Positions 52,947 to 60,749 of a stretch of DNA of 64,000 nucleotides are shown here, piece after piece. The stretch's first letter is position 1. The number at the start of each line of letters is the position of its first letter. The stretch is from Brevibacterium aurantiacum. GTDB taxonomy: Bacteria > Actinomycetota > Actinomycetes > Actinomycetales > Brevibacteriaceae. Both the position numbers and the translations under genes were made by a program. The notes under the pieces were generated by a model that was given only the letters and a program-made list of their open reading frames with translations, was not told the origin of the DNA and did not search any database. The stretch is from the NCBI RefSeq assembly GCF_900169065.1, contig NZ_FXZB01000021.1, positions 1 through 64,000 of the forward strand, written 5' to 3'.

Positions 52947-53551
52947 AGTTCGTCAGTTCCGGTTTCTTCGTCGCTGTCGACGAGGCCACTGAGATCAAGT
53001 TCAGGCATAGAAGTCTCGTAGACGTCTTCCACCCGGATCGTCGCCGGGCGCTCAACTTCGCGCTCGAGTGTGACGGCCCACAGGGCTCGACTATCAAGTG
53101 ACTCTCGATAGGAGATGACGGCAGGACCGATTCGCCCATCCATCCACTTGTACCCGACAGCCAGATGCGTCACCTCAAGCCCATCGAGAGGAAGAGTCGG
53201 CTCATACCAACGTTTCGCCCCTTCGGTGGGGAATGCAGCGATGACGTCCCCCGCCCGGTGGCGCTTCACGCGAAGTTTGAATGAGTTCATCCATCCGATC
53301 TCACGTACCGGCTCGTCGTCAATGATCGTTGACTCCGGGGACGCGTCGATTCGACGAACGAGTTCTGCCCACACTCGCTCGTGGATGAAGCTGCTGATGA
53401 ATCGCTGCGTGAATGTCGGAAACCAGGCGGGTCTGAAATCCTGGAAGTCACCCAGGTCAATGCGGGCTTGATCGACCGAATCGATCAGGGCAGTCTGAAA
53501 TTCGTGCCCAACTGCGTCAAGAATCTCGTGTCCATTTTTCGCCGAAATCAT
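52943..53551 (-). CDS. Uncharacterised protein paired with the XRE-ImmA/IrrE gene
   Basis: 202 residues from ATG 53551, which lies 7 nt after TATATT (53559-53564 read on the minus strand), so the operon is probably leaderless. No recognised domain. Visible features: WFPTFTQRFISSFIHERVWAELVRR, MNSFKLRVKRHRAGDVIAAFP, and an acidic C-terminus (DSDEETGTDEL). It has no signal peptide or membrane segment. As the first gene, overlapping the peptidase-regulator, it is the candidate toxin or effector. A longer start (53593) would run through the promoter and is disfavoured. Confidence 0.72.
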   Translation of the reverse strand: MISAKNGHEILDAVGHEFQTALIDSVDQARIDLGDFQDFRPAWFPTFTQRFISSFIHERVWAELVRRIDASPESTIIDDEPVREIGWMNSFKLRVKRHRAGDVIAAFPTEGAKRWYEPTLPLDGLEVTHLAVGYKWMDGRIGPAVISYRESLDSRALWAVTLEREVERPATIRVEDVYETSMPELDLSGLVDSDEETGTDEL

Positions 53552-53647
53552 ACCAGTAAATATACCACCGCATTCGGAATACTGAGCCGACATCCGGACT
53601 TACACCAGGGAACCAATAGAACGCACTCCACCATTTGAGAGGCAGAC

Positions 53648-54331
53648 ATGTCGACTATCACGATCATCGGCGGCCACGGAAAAGTTGCGATGCTGGCGGC
53701 ACCGCTGCTCAACAATGCCGGGCACACGGTCCGCTCGGCCATCCGCAAGGAGGAGCAGTCCTCCGAAATCGAGGCGGCGAACGCGACGCCTGTCGTCGCC
53801 GATGTCGAAAACCTCGACACCGATGCCATCGCCGAGGTGCTGGCCGGCAGTGACGCAGTTGTCTGGTCCGCCGGTGCTGGCGGATCGGGTGAGGACCACA
53901 CATGGGCGATGGATCGCGATGCCGCCATCCGCGTGATGGATGCAGCCCAGAAGTCGGGTATCCGCCGCTTCGTGATGGTCTCATACTTCAATTCCCGGCT
54001 CGTCGACGGCGAAGTTCCCGGCGTCGAGAAGGGCGACGGAATGTACGCCTACTACAACGCGAAGTCACAGGCCGACGAACATCTGCGCACGAAGACCGAC
54101 CTCGACTGGACGGTCCTCGGCCCCTCAGTTCTGACCCTCGAACTTGCGACACAGAAGATCACCGTGGACAGCGCCGGCGAGACCCGCGACCTGGACGTGC
54201 CCTCGACGTCTCGCGACAACGTCGCACATGTCATCGCCGCAGCCATTGCCGAGCCCGCGAGCTTCGGTAAGACGCTGAACTTCCACGACGGTGACACCCC
54301 CATCGCCGAGGCGGTCGCTCAGGGAGTCTGA
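53648..54331 (+). CDS. NAD(P)-binding NmrA/SDR-like oxidoreductase
   Basis: 227 residues. An atypical short-chain dehydrogenase: the nucleotide motif is TIIGGHGKVAMLAAPLL at the N-terminus, then VVADVENLD, AVVWSAGAGG, and RRFVMVSYFNSR, with a YNAKSQADEHLR segment in the place of YxxxK. This is the SDR_a5/NmrA-like pattern of redox-sensing or quinone/flavin-linked reductases. GAGAGG precedes the ATG. It stands alone between the XRE module and the RraA gene. Confidence 0.85.
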   Translation: MSTITIIGGHGKVAMLAAPLLNNAGHTVRSAIRKEEQSSEIEAANATPVVADVENLDTDAIAEVLAGSDAVVWSAGAGGSGEDHTWAMDRDAAIRVMDAAQKSGIRRFVMVSYFNSRLVDGEVPGVEKGDGMYAYYNAKSQADEHLRTKTDLDWTVLGPSVLTLELATQKITVDSAGETRDLDVPSTSRDNVAHVIAAAIAEPASFGKTLNFHDGDTPIAEAVAQGV

Positions 54332-54349
54332 GATCTGACCGTTCCCCGG

Positions 54350-54997
54350 TCACCCCGGCAGTAGCTCCCGCAGGTCCTCCCCCGCGGCAATTCGCGCGAG
54401 AAGTGCTGGTTCGCCCCAGTCGGAGGCCAGCGCCGCCTGCAGGACCTCATTCCCCGGGCCCGTCGGTGGCAGTACAAGCACTCCCTGCCGGTCACCGAGA
54501 ACCAGATCACCGGGGCGGACTGTGACGCCGTCGATCTCGACCTCGCAGTCAAGGACATCATCGCCGAGGCGGCCGGTGCGTTTCGTCGTCCGCGCGATCA
54601 GTCCGGTGGCGAAGACCGGGAGTCGGTCCTGCACACGGCGCAGCGCGTCGGCGTCGGTGACGGGGCCGTCGACTACGATGCCTGCGGCACCCTGGGCGAT
54701 CGCGGCCGCGGCGGTGACTGCCCCGACAGGAGCATGGAGACCGCTGGCAACCCGGATGACGAGGACGTCACCAGGCCTCAGTGTGTGCAGTGCCCGGTTG
54801 ACGGCGAGCGCATCGGGTTCGCGCAGATCGAGGGTTCTGGCCGGGCCGACCATCTGCGGCCCTTCGTTGATCGGCGCCATACGCGGTGTGCAGAATCCGT
54901 CTTCGAGGAAGTGACCGAGCGTCGGGAGCTCGACCTCTCTCAGTGAGGCGATCAGTTCCTCAGAGGCCAGGTCCTCACAGTCCAGGTCCACCGCCAT
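54350..54997 (-). CDS. RraA-family protein (4-hydroxy-4-methyl-2-oxoglutarate aldolase-like)
   Basis: 215 residues from ATG 54997. The RraA fold is shown by MVGPARTLDLRE, LRPGDVLVIRVASGLHAPVGAVTAAAAIAQGAAGIVVDGPVTDADALRR, LPVFATGL and VTVRPGDLVLGDRQGVLVLP. Members include class II HMG aldolases, oxaloacetate decarboxylases and the RNase E inhibitor RraA; operon context favours a catabolic enzyme. It starts 5 nt after the RidA stop. Confidence 0.83.
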   Translation of the reverse strand: MAVDLDCEDLASEELIASLREVELPTLGHFLEDGFCTPRMAPINEGPQMVGPARTLDLREPDALAVNRALHTLRPGDVLVIRVASGLHAPVGAVTAAAAIAQGAAGIVVDGPVTDADALRRVQDRLPVFATGLIARTTKRTGRLGDDVLDCEVEIDGVTVRPGDLVLGDRQGVLVLPPTGPGNEVLQAALASDWGEPALLARIAAGEDLRELLPG

Positions 54998-55002
54998 ACC
55001 GC

Positions 55003-55401
55003 TCACGCCCCACCCGCAGCTTCGGAAGATTCGCTGACAACCGCGACGCATTCGACCTCAAGCGAGATGTCCCAGATCGAGACGCACACGGTGGTCCGTG
55101 CAGGCTTCGCCTCTCCGAAGAAGTCCGCATAGACACGGTTGAACGGTTCGCGTTGTTCGGGCGCGGTCAGATAGGCGTTGACCTTGACGACCTGGTCGAT
55201 GCTGCTGCCGGCGGTATCAAGGACAGAGCGCAGGTTGCCCAGGCACGTTCTCACCTGGTCTTCGAACGCTTCGGGCGTGATGCCGTCGGCGGCGAAGGGC
55301 ACCTGCCCGGTGGTGAAGACGAACCCATTGGCAACCACTGCCTGTGAGTACGGGCCGATACTCGGGGCCAAACCCGGGGCTGTTTCAATGCGGCGGATCA
55401 T
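55003..55401 (-). CDS. RidA/YjgF-family deaminase
   Basis: 132 residues. The family pattern is complete: GLAPSIGPYSQAVVANGFVFTTGQVP, AFEDQVRTCLGNLRSVLDTAGSSIDQVVKVNAYLT, PARTTVCVSIWD. RidA proteins hydrolyse reactive enamine/imine intermediates; the catalytic Arg-equivalent lies in KPARTTV. Its start overlaps the MFS stop by 4 nt (55398-55401). Combined with MFS and RraA genes this suggests uptake and breakdown of an amino-acid-like compound. Confidence 0.88.
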   Translation of the reverse strand: MIRRIETAPGLAPSIGPYSQAVVANGFVFTTGQVPFAADGITPEAFEDQVRTCLGNLRSVLDTAGSSIDQVVKVNAYLTAPEQREPFNRVYADFFGEAKPARTTVCVSIWDISLEVECVAVVSESSEAAGGA

Positions 55402-56807
55402 CGGTTCTCCACCCCCACCTCGGCGGTGGTGTCAGCGTTGACTCCGGCCTCGGCGGTATCGGCACGGTCGATGCTCTGCAGGCGGTTTTCGGTGAGCAGG
55501 AACAGGGCGATGAGAGACAGGACCGCGGAGCCGGCGATGTACCAGGCCATCGAGTCGGACTTGCCGGTGACGTCGAGCAGCCACACGGTGATCGCGGGGG
55601 TGATTGCCGAGCCCAGCAGGCCCGAGAGCATGTAGGACACGGACAGTCCGGAGTAGCGGATCTTCGCGCCGAAGAGCTCGGCGAGGAAGGTCGCAATCGG
55701 TCCGTAGTTCGCGCAGAAGGCGATCATCATCAGCCCGTAGGCGAGGAAGACTGCGGCGGGACTGCCGGTGTTCATGAGCCAGAAGAACGGGAAGGCGAGG
55801 ATGACTTCGCCGGCGATTCCTGCGGCGATGATCGGGCGCCGTCCGACCTTGTCGGAGAGGCGGCCGAAGACCGGGATGAAGATGAGTCCGATGATGCAGG
55901 CGACAAGGACGACCCAGAGCATGAAGTTGCTCGACAGCCCCTTTTCCTGGGTTCCGTAGTTGACGCCGGAGGCAACCATGAGCGTGAATGTTGACCCGGT
56001 CGACAGGGTAGCGACGCCGCCGAGGATGACGGGCTTCCAGTAGTGGCGCATGAGGTGGGCGAAGGGCAGTTTGGCCTTCGCACCCTGTTCGCGGACCTGC
56101 TGGAAGCTCGGCGTCTCCTCGATGTTGAGGCGGATGTAGATGCCGACGGCCACGAGCAGCACGGAGGCGATGAACGGGACCCTCCAGCCCCAGGAGATGA
56201 GTGCTTCTTCGGACACGAGACCGGTGACGATGAGGAAGGCGAGGTTGGCCAGCAGGGTCCCCACGGGCACGCCCACCTGGACCATCGAGCCGTACCAGCC
56301 TCGGCGCTCCTCAGGTGCGTGTTCGACGGTCATGAGAACCGCCCCGCCCCATTCGCCGCCGAGCGCCAACCCTTGGATGATGCGCAGGGTGAGCAGGATG
56401 AACGGGGCGGCGATGCCGATCGTGTTGAAGTCGGGGACCAAGCCGATGGCCAGGGTCGCACCACCCATGACGAGGAGGGAGACGAGCAGCATGGACTTGC
56501 GTCCGAGGCGGTCGCCGAAGTGTCCGAACAGGACCGCGCCGACCGTGCGCGCCAGGTAGGCGGCGGCGAAGGTGAGGAACGCGAGGATCGTGCCCAGCGC
56601 CGGTGAGAGTTCGGGGAAGAAGACCTGGTTGAACACCAGAGCCGAGGCGGTGCCGAAGAGGAACAGGTCGTACCATTCCACGGTGGTGCCGATGACGCTG
56701 GCGGTCGCGATTTTGCGCATCTTCGCGCGATCGAGGCGAGCGCTGGCGGCTGTGCCGGTGCCCGAGTTGTCGACGGAACCGTCGTCGGTGCGAGTTGGCG
56801 AACTCAT
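55398..56807 (-). CDS. MFS transporter, metabolite:H+ symporter (MHS) type
   Basis: 469 residues, 12 helices. Helix 1 has GTTVEWYDLFLFGTASALVF, and the helix 2-3 loop GHFGDRLGRKSML. RIIQGLALGGEWGGAVLM and EERRGWYGSMVQVGVPVG are hallmarks of the MHS family (shikimate, proline/betaine, dicarboxylate uptake). It is the first gene of the MFS-RidA-RraA operon. It is a different subtype from the MHS protein at 37965. Confidence 0.88.
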   Translation of the reverse strand: MSSPTRTDDGSVDNSGTGTAASARLDRAKMRKIATASVIGTTVEWYDLFLFGTASALVFNQVFFPELSPALGTILAFLTFAAAYLARTVGAVLFGHFGDRLGRKSMLLVSLLVMGGATLAIGLVPDFNTIGIAAPFILLTLRIIQGLALGGEWGGAVLMTVEHAPEERRGWYGSMVQVGVPVGTLLANLAFLIVTGLVSEEALISWGWRVPFIASVLLVAVGIYIRLNIEETPSFQQVREQGAKAKLPFAHLMRHYWKPVILGGVATLSTGSTFTLMVASGVNYGTQEKGLSSNFMLWVVLVACIIGLIFIPVFGRLSDKVGRRPIIAAGIAGEVILAFPFFWLMNTGSPAAVFLAYGLMMIAFCANYGPIATFLAELFGAKIRYSGLSVSYMLSGLLGSAITPAITVWLLDVTGKSDSMAWYIAGSAVLSLIALFLLTENRLQSIDRADTAEAGVNADTTAEVGVENR

Positions 56808-57003
56808 GGTGGTGCCTCCGAGAGTGCAGATGAACAGAGTTGGAAGTGACTGTCATCACTCTTCCCTGTGCGCACTCCGCCAACAATGAAATTTCACACC
56901 AGGGTGAGGCTCAGAATTGTGTATTTGCACATTTCGGCATCATCGAGCCATCCCGTGGTGGCTTGAGAATCCGTGCTCGGCCTCTTACCTCGCGGTCAAA
57001 CCC

Positions 57004-57645
57004 TCACCCCGCCGAGGCGAGTGCCGCGTTCCAGCTTCCGTAGAACTTCCGCACTGCGGCGGCCGAAGGAACTTCGCCCTTGTGTTCGGCGGCGTATTCG
57101 CCGTAGGCCTTGTAGGTGGCACCGAGGTCCCGGTCGTCACAGTCAGCGACGAAGTCGGCGATCGCCTTGTCATACGCGGCTTCGTCGAAGCGCAGCTGGC
57201 CCCGTGCTCGACCCACCGAGCTGGTGGCCAGGCCCGCGGCCTTGAGCGCCTCGTTCCAGGAGCCGAAGCGTTGGACGGCGGTCTGGCTGGTCGGCGGCCA
57301 CACACTGGCGCCCTTGGTCGAGGCCACACCCAACTGCCTGAGGACTGTGGTGCGCGCCTTCTCGTATTTCGCCGCGGTCAACGCCACCGGGCTGGGTGAG
57401 CTGCGCACGCTGGCAATGGATCCGGCCACCTCGGCGAGGGCCTTCTTCACGCCATTCTCATTCAACGTCTGATTGCGGAGTGCGACCTCAACCTCGGCGA
57501 GGATCTCGCTGTCCTTGGGACTCAGCGCGGACGTGGCAGTCGGGGCCAGGCCAGCGTCGGTCGCGGCGAGGTGGAGCAGCGCCCCGATGAGTGCGGGGGC
57601 GGCGGTGTGGGACCTGTCGGTGTCGGAGTCAGTCATCGCCTTCAT
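57004..57645 (-). CDS. Protein with homing-endonuclease-associated (HNH_repeat) repeats
   Basis: 213 residues. Two copies of the homing endonuclease-associated repeat are visible, TAVQRFGSWNEALKAAGL (about 126-143) and AAVRKFYGSWNAALASAG (about 196-213), each ending a helical unit. These repeats bind DNA in some nucleases, but no HNH or other nuclease motif is present. The N-terminal 100 residues are helical and unassigned. The ATG is 1 nt after the stop of the membrane gene upstream, so it is an operon member. Confidence 0.75.
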   Translation of the reverse strand: MKAMTDSDTDRSHTAAPALIGALLHLAATDAGLAPTATSALSPKDSEILAEVEVALRNQTLNENGVKKALAEVAGSIASVRSSPSPVALTAAKYEKARTTVLRQLGVASTKGASVWPPTSQTAVQRFGSWNEALKAAGLATSSVGRARGQLRFDEAAYDKAIADFVADCDDRDLGATYKAYGEYAAEHKGEVPSAAAVRKFYGSWNAALASAG

Positions 57646-57646
57646 C

Positions 57647-58066
57647 TTACGTGCGATGCCTTTCCTGCGACGCCCCTTCTCTGCGTTGGAGGAGAATGCT
57701 CATCACGAGCGGCAGGCTGCAGACGGCCACGGCCATGAGCAGTGCGGCGATCGCGGAGTCGACGATGAGGAAGTAGCCTCCGCCGAGGAGCACCATCGAG
57801 GTCGCGGCCGACACCAGGCGACCGGTCATCGTTCCGCCGATTTCGCTGCCGTCGAGGATAACGTCGATGAGCCGGGATATGACGAACCAGGCGACGAAGA
57901 TGCCGAAGGTCGCCAGCAGTGACTCGGAGAGGGCCAAACGCATCGGCACCTCGAGCGCCCAGCCCAGCAGGGTAGCCGAGAACGGCATGAGCAGTGGAAG
58001 GACCGTGGCCGCCAGAGCGATGGCCGAATAGGTGAGGATCTTCCTGTGGCGGTAGGCGGTGGTCAT
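57647..58066 (-). CDS. Small membrane protein, unknown
   Basis: 139 residues with four hydrophobic segments (about 12-35, 47-68, 82-103, 106-124). No family is recognised. It lies between the small multidrug-export protein (17 nt apart) and the HNH-repeat gene (1 nt apart) and is therefore in the same transcript. GGAAAGGAAG precedes its ATG. Confidence 0.7.
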   Translation of the reverse strand: MTTAYRHRKILTYSAIALAATVLPLLMPFSATLLGWALEVPMRLALSESLLATFGIFVAWFVISRLIDVILDGSEIGGTMTGRLVSAATSMVLLGGGYFLIVDSAIAALLMAVAVCSLPLVMSILLQRREGASQERHRT

Positions 58067-58083
58067 GGTTCTTCCTTTCCGGT

Positions 58084-58713
58084 TCAGCCGGTGAACAGGG
58101 ACAGTGCTCCGGTTGCGATGAGTGTGGTCAGCGTCGTCCAGACGACGATGGCGATGCCCTGCCAGAGCAGGATCCATGAGGTCTTGACTCCTGAGCTGAC
58201 CAAGATCGTCGAGGTGATCTGAGTGGGAATGGCCAGGGGTCCGAGCAGGCTCGCGCCCGGGACTCCGAAGCGGTTGAGAAAGCGTTTGAACTTGATCCGG
58301 CCCTTCGATTCGGGCTTCTTCTGAGCGGGTGGCTCGTTGAGGAACCTTGCTTCGCCCTCCGCAGGCCCGCGTTCGTCGGCAAGGGTTGCGCTCTCGTCGG
58401 CGACGGTGGCGTCGGCCCCAGCTCCAGCCGCGCCAACCCCGACGGGAACGCTTTCCCGAGCTCGGCTCCGGCGAGCAACCACGGCCTCGCGAGCCCGGGC
58501 ACCGAGCAGCACGATGACGGTGACGCAGATGAAGTTGCCGATCGCCCCGGCGAGGCCTGCGACGATCGGGTTGAGGCCGGCCCACACGCCGATGACAGCC
58601 GAGACCTCGCCCTCGACGAAGGGCACGGCCCCGGCGAGCGCGATGATGAACGGCTGCACAAGCTCGGGGACATGTGAGGCGAGACCTTGGAAGAAGGTGA
58701 TGAGGGAGTTCAT
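58084..58713 (-). CDS. Putative small multidrug-export (PF06695-type) membrane protein
   Basis: 209 residues. The N-terminal half has helices with ALAGAVPFVEGEVSAVIGVWAGLNPIVAGLAGAIGNFICV. The C-terminal half has FLNRFGVPGASLLGPLAIPTQITSTILVSSGVKTSWILLWQGIAIVVW. The two DedA-like re-entrant halves and GxxGP motif match the 'small multi-drug export' family. A 70-residue acidic, low-complexity cytoplasmic linker sits between. A MerR regulator is directly upstream. Transport function is by annotation tradition only. Confidence 0.78.
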   Translation of the reverse strand: MNSLITFFQGLASHVPELVQPFIIALAGAVPFVEGEVSAVIGVWAGLNPIVAGLAGAIGNFICVTVIVLLGARAREAVVARRSRARESVPVGVGAAGAGADATVADESATLADERGPAEGEARFLNEPPAQKKPESKGRIKFKRFLNRFGVPGASLLGPLAIPTQITSTILVSSGVKTSWILLWQGIAIVVWTTLTTLIATGALSLFTG

Positions 58714-58748
58714 GATGTCCTCTGGAAGTAGTCCGATTGATTACTTCC

Positions 58749-58779
58749 AGTGGAAACTGTGTTCTCAGAACAGGGTCAA
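58749..58779 (-). promoter_or_regulatory. MerR-type promoter/operator before the membrane-protein operon
   Basis: On the minus strand TTGACC (-35, 58779-58774) is followed by a 19-nt spacer and TCCACT (-10). TGTTCT-G-AGAACA (58760-58772), a near-perfect palindrome, sits inside the spacer. An over-long spacer with a central palindrome is typical of MerR-activated promoters. The -10 is weak. Confidence 0.5.
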
Positions 58780-58845
58780 GCCCTGATGGTCGAACACCGG
58801 AAATTCACAGCTGAGCGGGCTTTCACACCATCACCTCGGCGGACT

Positions 58846-59631
58846 TCAGTTGGATTCCTTGGCCGCCTGGGCCTTCACGAACTCGATGAAGTGCTCGCGT
58901 TCTTCGTCCGAGATGTCCAAGGTCGGGAAGATCTGGAGGAAGGCTCGTTGGATGACATCGACCTGGGCGCTGTTGTAGAGCTCGGTGATCGAACCGGCGA
59001 TGGCCGACTGTCCGATGCTGATGTCTCCGCGCATGCCGTGTGCTGGTGCGAGCAGCCAGGGATTCGCCTCGAGATGCGCCTTCATGCTCGGCGCGACGAC
59101 CTCGGCCAGCCGCGCTCGCGTGGCTTCATCGGCGTCCTCGGCGAGATCGTCGATTTCCCTATCGGCGGGTGAATTCGTGGCCATGATCGACTTGATCTCG
59201 GTCATCGTCGTCTCGTCATAGAGCCGCGAATACAGTGACATCAGGTTGCGGTCGGGAGCTGACATCTTCGCCGCGATGTCGATGAAGCCGGCGGCGGTGT
59301 CGATCGGGGCGCCGTACTCGAGCAGCTCCGCAATCTGCCCGCGCGCCTTCTCCAGCTCGGCGATGGTCTCGCCGAGTTCGACGTCGAGACGTTTGAGCGT
59401 CAGCTGCTGCGCTTCATGATCATCTTGAATGGAGCCGATGTCAGTCAGCGGAATTCCGAGGTCGCGCAGCCGCCTGATCTGCAGAAGCCTGAGCACGTGG
59501 GCCGCCCCGTACTGCTTGTACCCGTTGCTCATCCGTTCGGGCTGAGCCAGCAGCTCGAGCTTGTGATAGTGCCGGATCGTGTTGACCGTGGTGCCGGTCA
59601 ACCGCGCCAATTCGCTGGTGCTCCACCCCAC
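58846..59631 (-). CDS. MerR-family transcriptional regulator
   Basis: 261 residues. N-terminal MerR winged HTH: STSELARLTGTTVNTIRHYHKLELLAQPERMSNGYKQYG, then LLQIRRLRDLGIPLTDI. A dimerisation coiled coil (about 75-110) and a 150-residue C-terminal helical domain follow, without metal-binding Cys, so the effector is probably an organic compound. It lies upstream of the multidrug-export operon and probably activates it at the palindrome in the gap. Confidence 0.87.
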   Translation of the reverse strand: MGWSTSELARLTGTTVNTIRHYHKLELLAQPERMSNGYKQYGAAHVLRLLQIRRLRDLGIPLTDIGSIQDDHEAQQLTLKRLDVELGETIAELEKARGQIAELLEYGAPIDTAAGFIDIAAKMSAPDRNLMSLYSRLYDETTMTEIKSIMATNSPADREIDDLAEDADEATRARLAEVVAPSMKAHLEANPWLLAPAHGMRGDISIGQSAIAGSITELYNSAQVDVIQRAFLQIFPTLDISDEEREHFIEFVKAQAAKESN

Positions 59632-59720
59632 TGGCCGTTCCCCTCGCCGCCGCTGCGTCTTTGTCGGACAGTGACTAGTGTATTGGCCCAGCCAGAACGC
59701 GAGCGTGTTTAGACTGAACC

Positions 59721-59891
59721 ATGACTGAGTTCAAGATCGGCGACACCGTCCAAGTCACCTCCGGAGCCATGGCCCACAGCGTCGGCACCGTCGTCTACCT
59801 CTATGAGGAGACAGGCAAGTACCTCGTACGCACGGGCGTGGGCGCACAGGACTACTATTCCCCGGACGAGATCGAGCTGTTCAAGCCTTGA
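59721..59891 (+). CDS. Small KOW-like protein
   Basis: 56 residues: MTEFKIGDTVQVTSGAMAHS, followed by GTVVYLYEETGKYLVRTGVG and a terminal YYSPDEIELFKP. The FKIGDTVQV...GTVV pattern is that of short beta-barrel KOW/SH3-like proteins. Function unknown. The ATG follows TAGACT (59710-59715) by 5 nt, so it is likely leaderless, and codon use is normal for the genome. Divergent from merR. Confidence 0.65.
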   Translation: MTEFKIGDTVQVTSGAMAHSVGTVVYLYEETGKYLVRTGVGAQDYYSPDEIELFKP

Positions 59892-59944
59892 ACTGCCTCC
59901 GTGACTCCATGCAGTCACGGATACCGTCGCGCTAAAGTGTATGC

Positions 59945-60313
59945 ATGGTCGTCGAACCACCAGCCGCCGAACGGCGAGAAACGCTGGGCGTCTACTTGAT
60001 TCCCTTCAGCGTGTGGGCCCTGGCAGCACTTGCTGCCGTCGTTATGTGGGCTGTCGCTCCGGCCCACAACGTCGATGGGTCGTGTGAAGGCATTGGTTTC
60101 GGCTGCTCTCCATCTCCACGCGACACGATCGCGATGCTCGCCATGTTCTTCGGCATTCCCGCGACCATCGGCTGGCTGGGGTTCTGTGCAATCGTCACGG
60201 CCCTCCTGAACAAGACGATGCGGGCGAAATGGTGGGTGCGAGGGCTTGCGTCCCTGGCTATCTGCCTCACAGTCAGCGCGATCACCGTCGCTCTCATTCT
60301 CCTCGCAGGGTGA
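59945..60313 (+). CDS. Small membrane protein, unknown
   Basis: 122 residues with three hydrophobic segments (about 17-40, 56-84, 98-120) and a loop containing two Cys (GSCEGIGFGCSPSPRD). No family recognised. ATG lies 6 nt after TAAAGT (59933-59938). It stands alone 53 nt after the KOW-like gene. Confidence 0.65.
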   Translation: MVVEPPAAERRETLGVYLIPFSVWALAALAAVVMWAVAPAHNVDGSCEGIGFGCSPSPRDTIAMLAMFFGIPATIGWLGFCAIVTALLNKTMRAKWWVRGLASLAICLTVSAITVALILLAG

Positions 60314-60332
60314 CGCCACCCCTCGACGGTTC

Positions 60333-60641
60333 TCAGCGCAGTCGATCCAGCGCATCCTCGGCGCGGGCGAGTCGCTTGTCTGCGCACAGCTGCCACCAGT
60401 AGTCGCCCCGTTCGCCGAGTCCGTGCTTGGCGATATTGACCCGATTGCGGGCCGCGCTCACGTCCTCGTCCGTGCCTGTCTTCTTTGCAGTCCGGACAGC
60501 GTTGCGCGCTGTGCCGAGGTGGCTTTTCAGTTCTGCGACCATATCCTCAGGCAGTTCCGGATCGGTTCTGCGCCATTTCCGGCCCTTGATGACCATCCAT
60601 TTCTGCGCATCGGTGTATTCGCACTCCCCCTCGTGGCCCAT
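60333..60641 (-). CDS. Conserved small actinobacterial protein (often labelled 'biopolymer transporter Tol')
   Basis: 102 residues from ATG 60641. The pattern KWMVIKGRKWRRTDPELPEDMVAELKSHLGTARNAVRTA...NIAKHGLGERGDYWWQ is a widespread actinobacterial family of unknown role. I recall it being annotated as a Tol transporter, which this soluble, Arg/Trp-rich, helical protein does not resemble. It is divergent from the SNF2 helicase. A longer frame to 61241 overlaps the helicase and is not real. Confidence 0.7.
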   Translation of the reverse strand: MGHEGECEYTDAQKWMVIKGRKWRRTDPELPEDMVAELKSHLGTARNAVRTAKKTGTDEDVSAARNRVNIAKHGLGERGDYWWQLCADKRLARAEDALDRLR

Positions 60642-60749
60642 GATCAACAGTCTGTTCTCCTTCGAAGACTGTGTCCACATCGCGTGTCCACACGATGTTC
60701 TGTGGGCGCTGAGAACCGACATGTCCGCCCTCAATGAGAAGATGGCACA

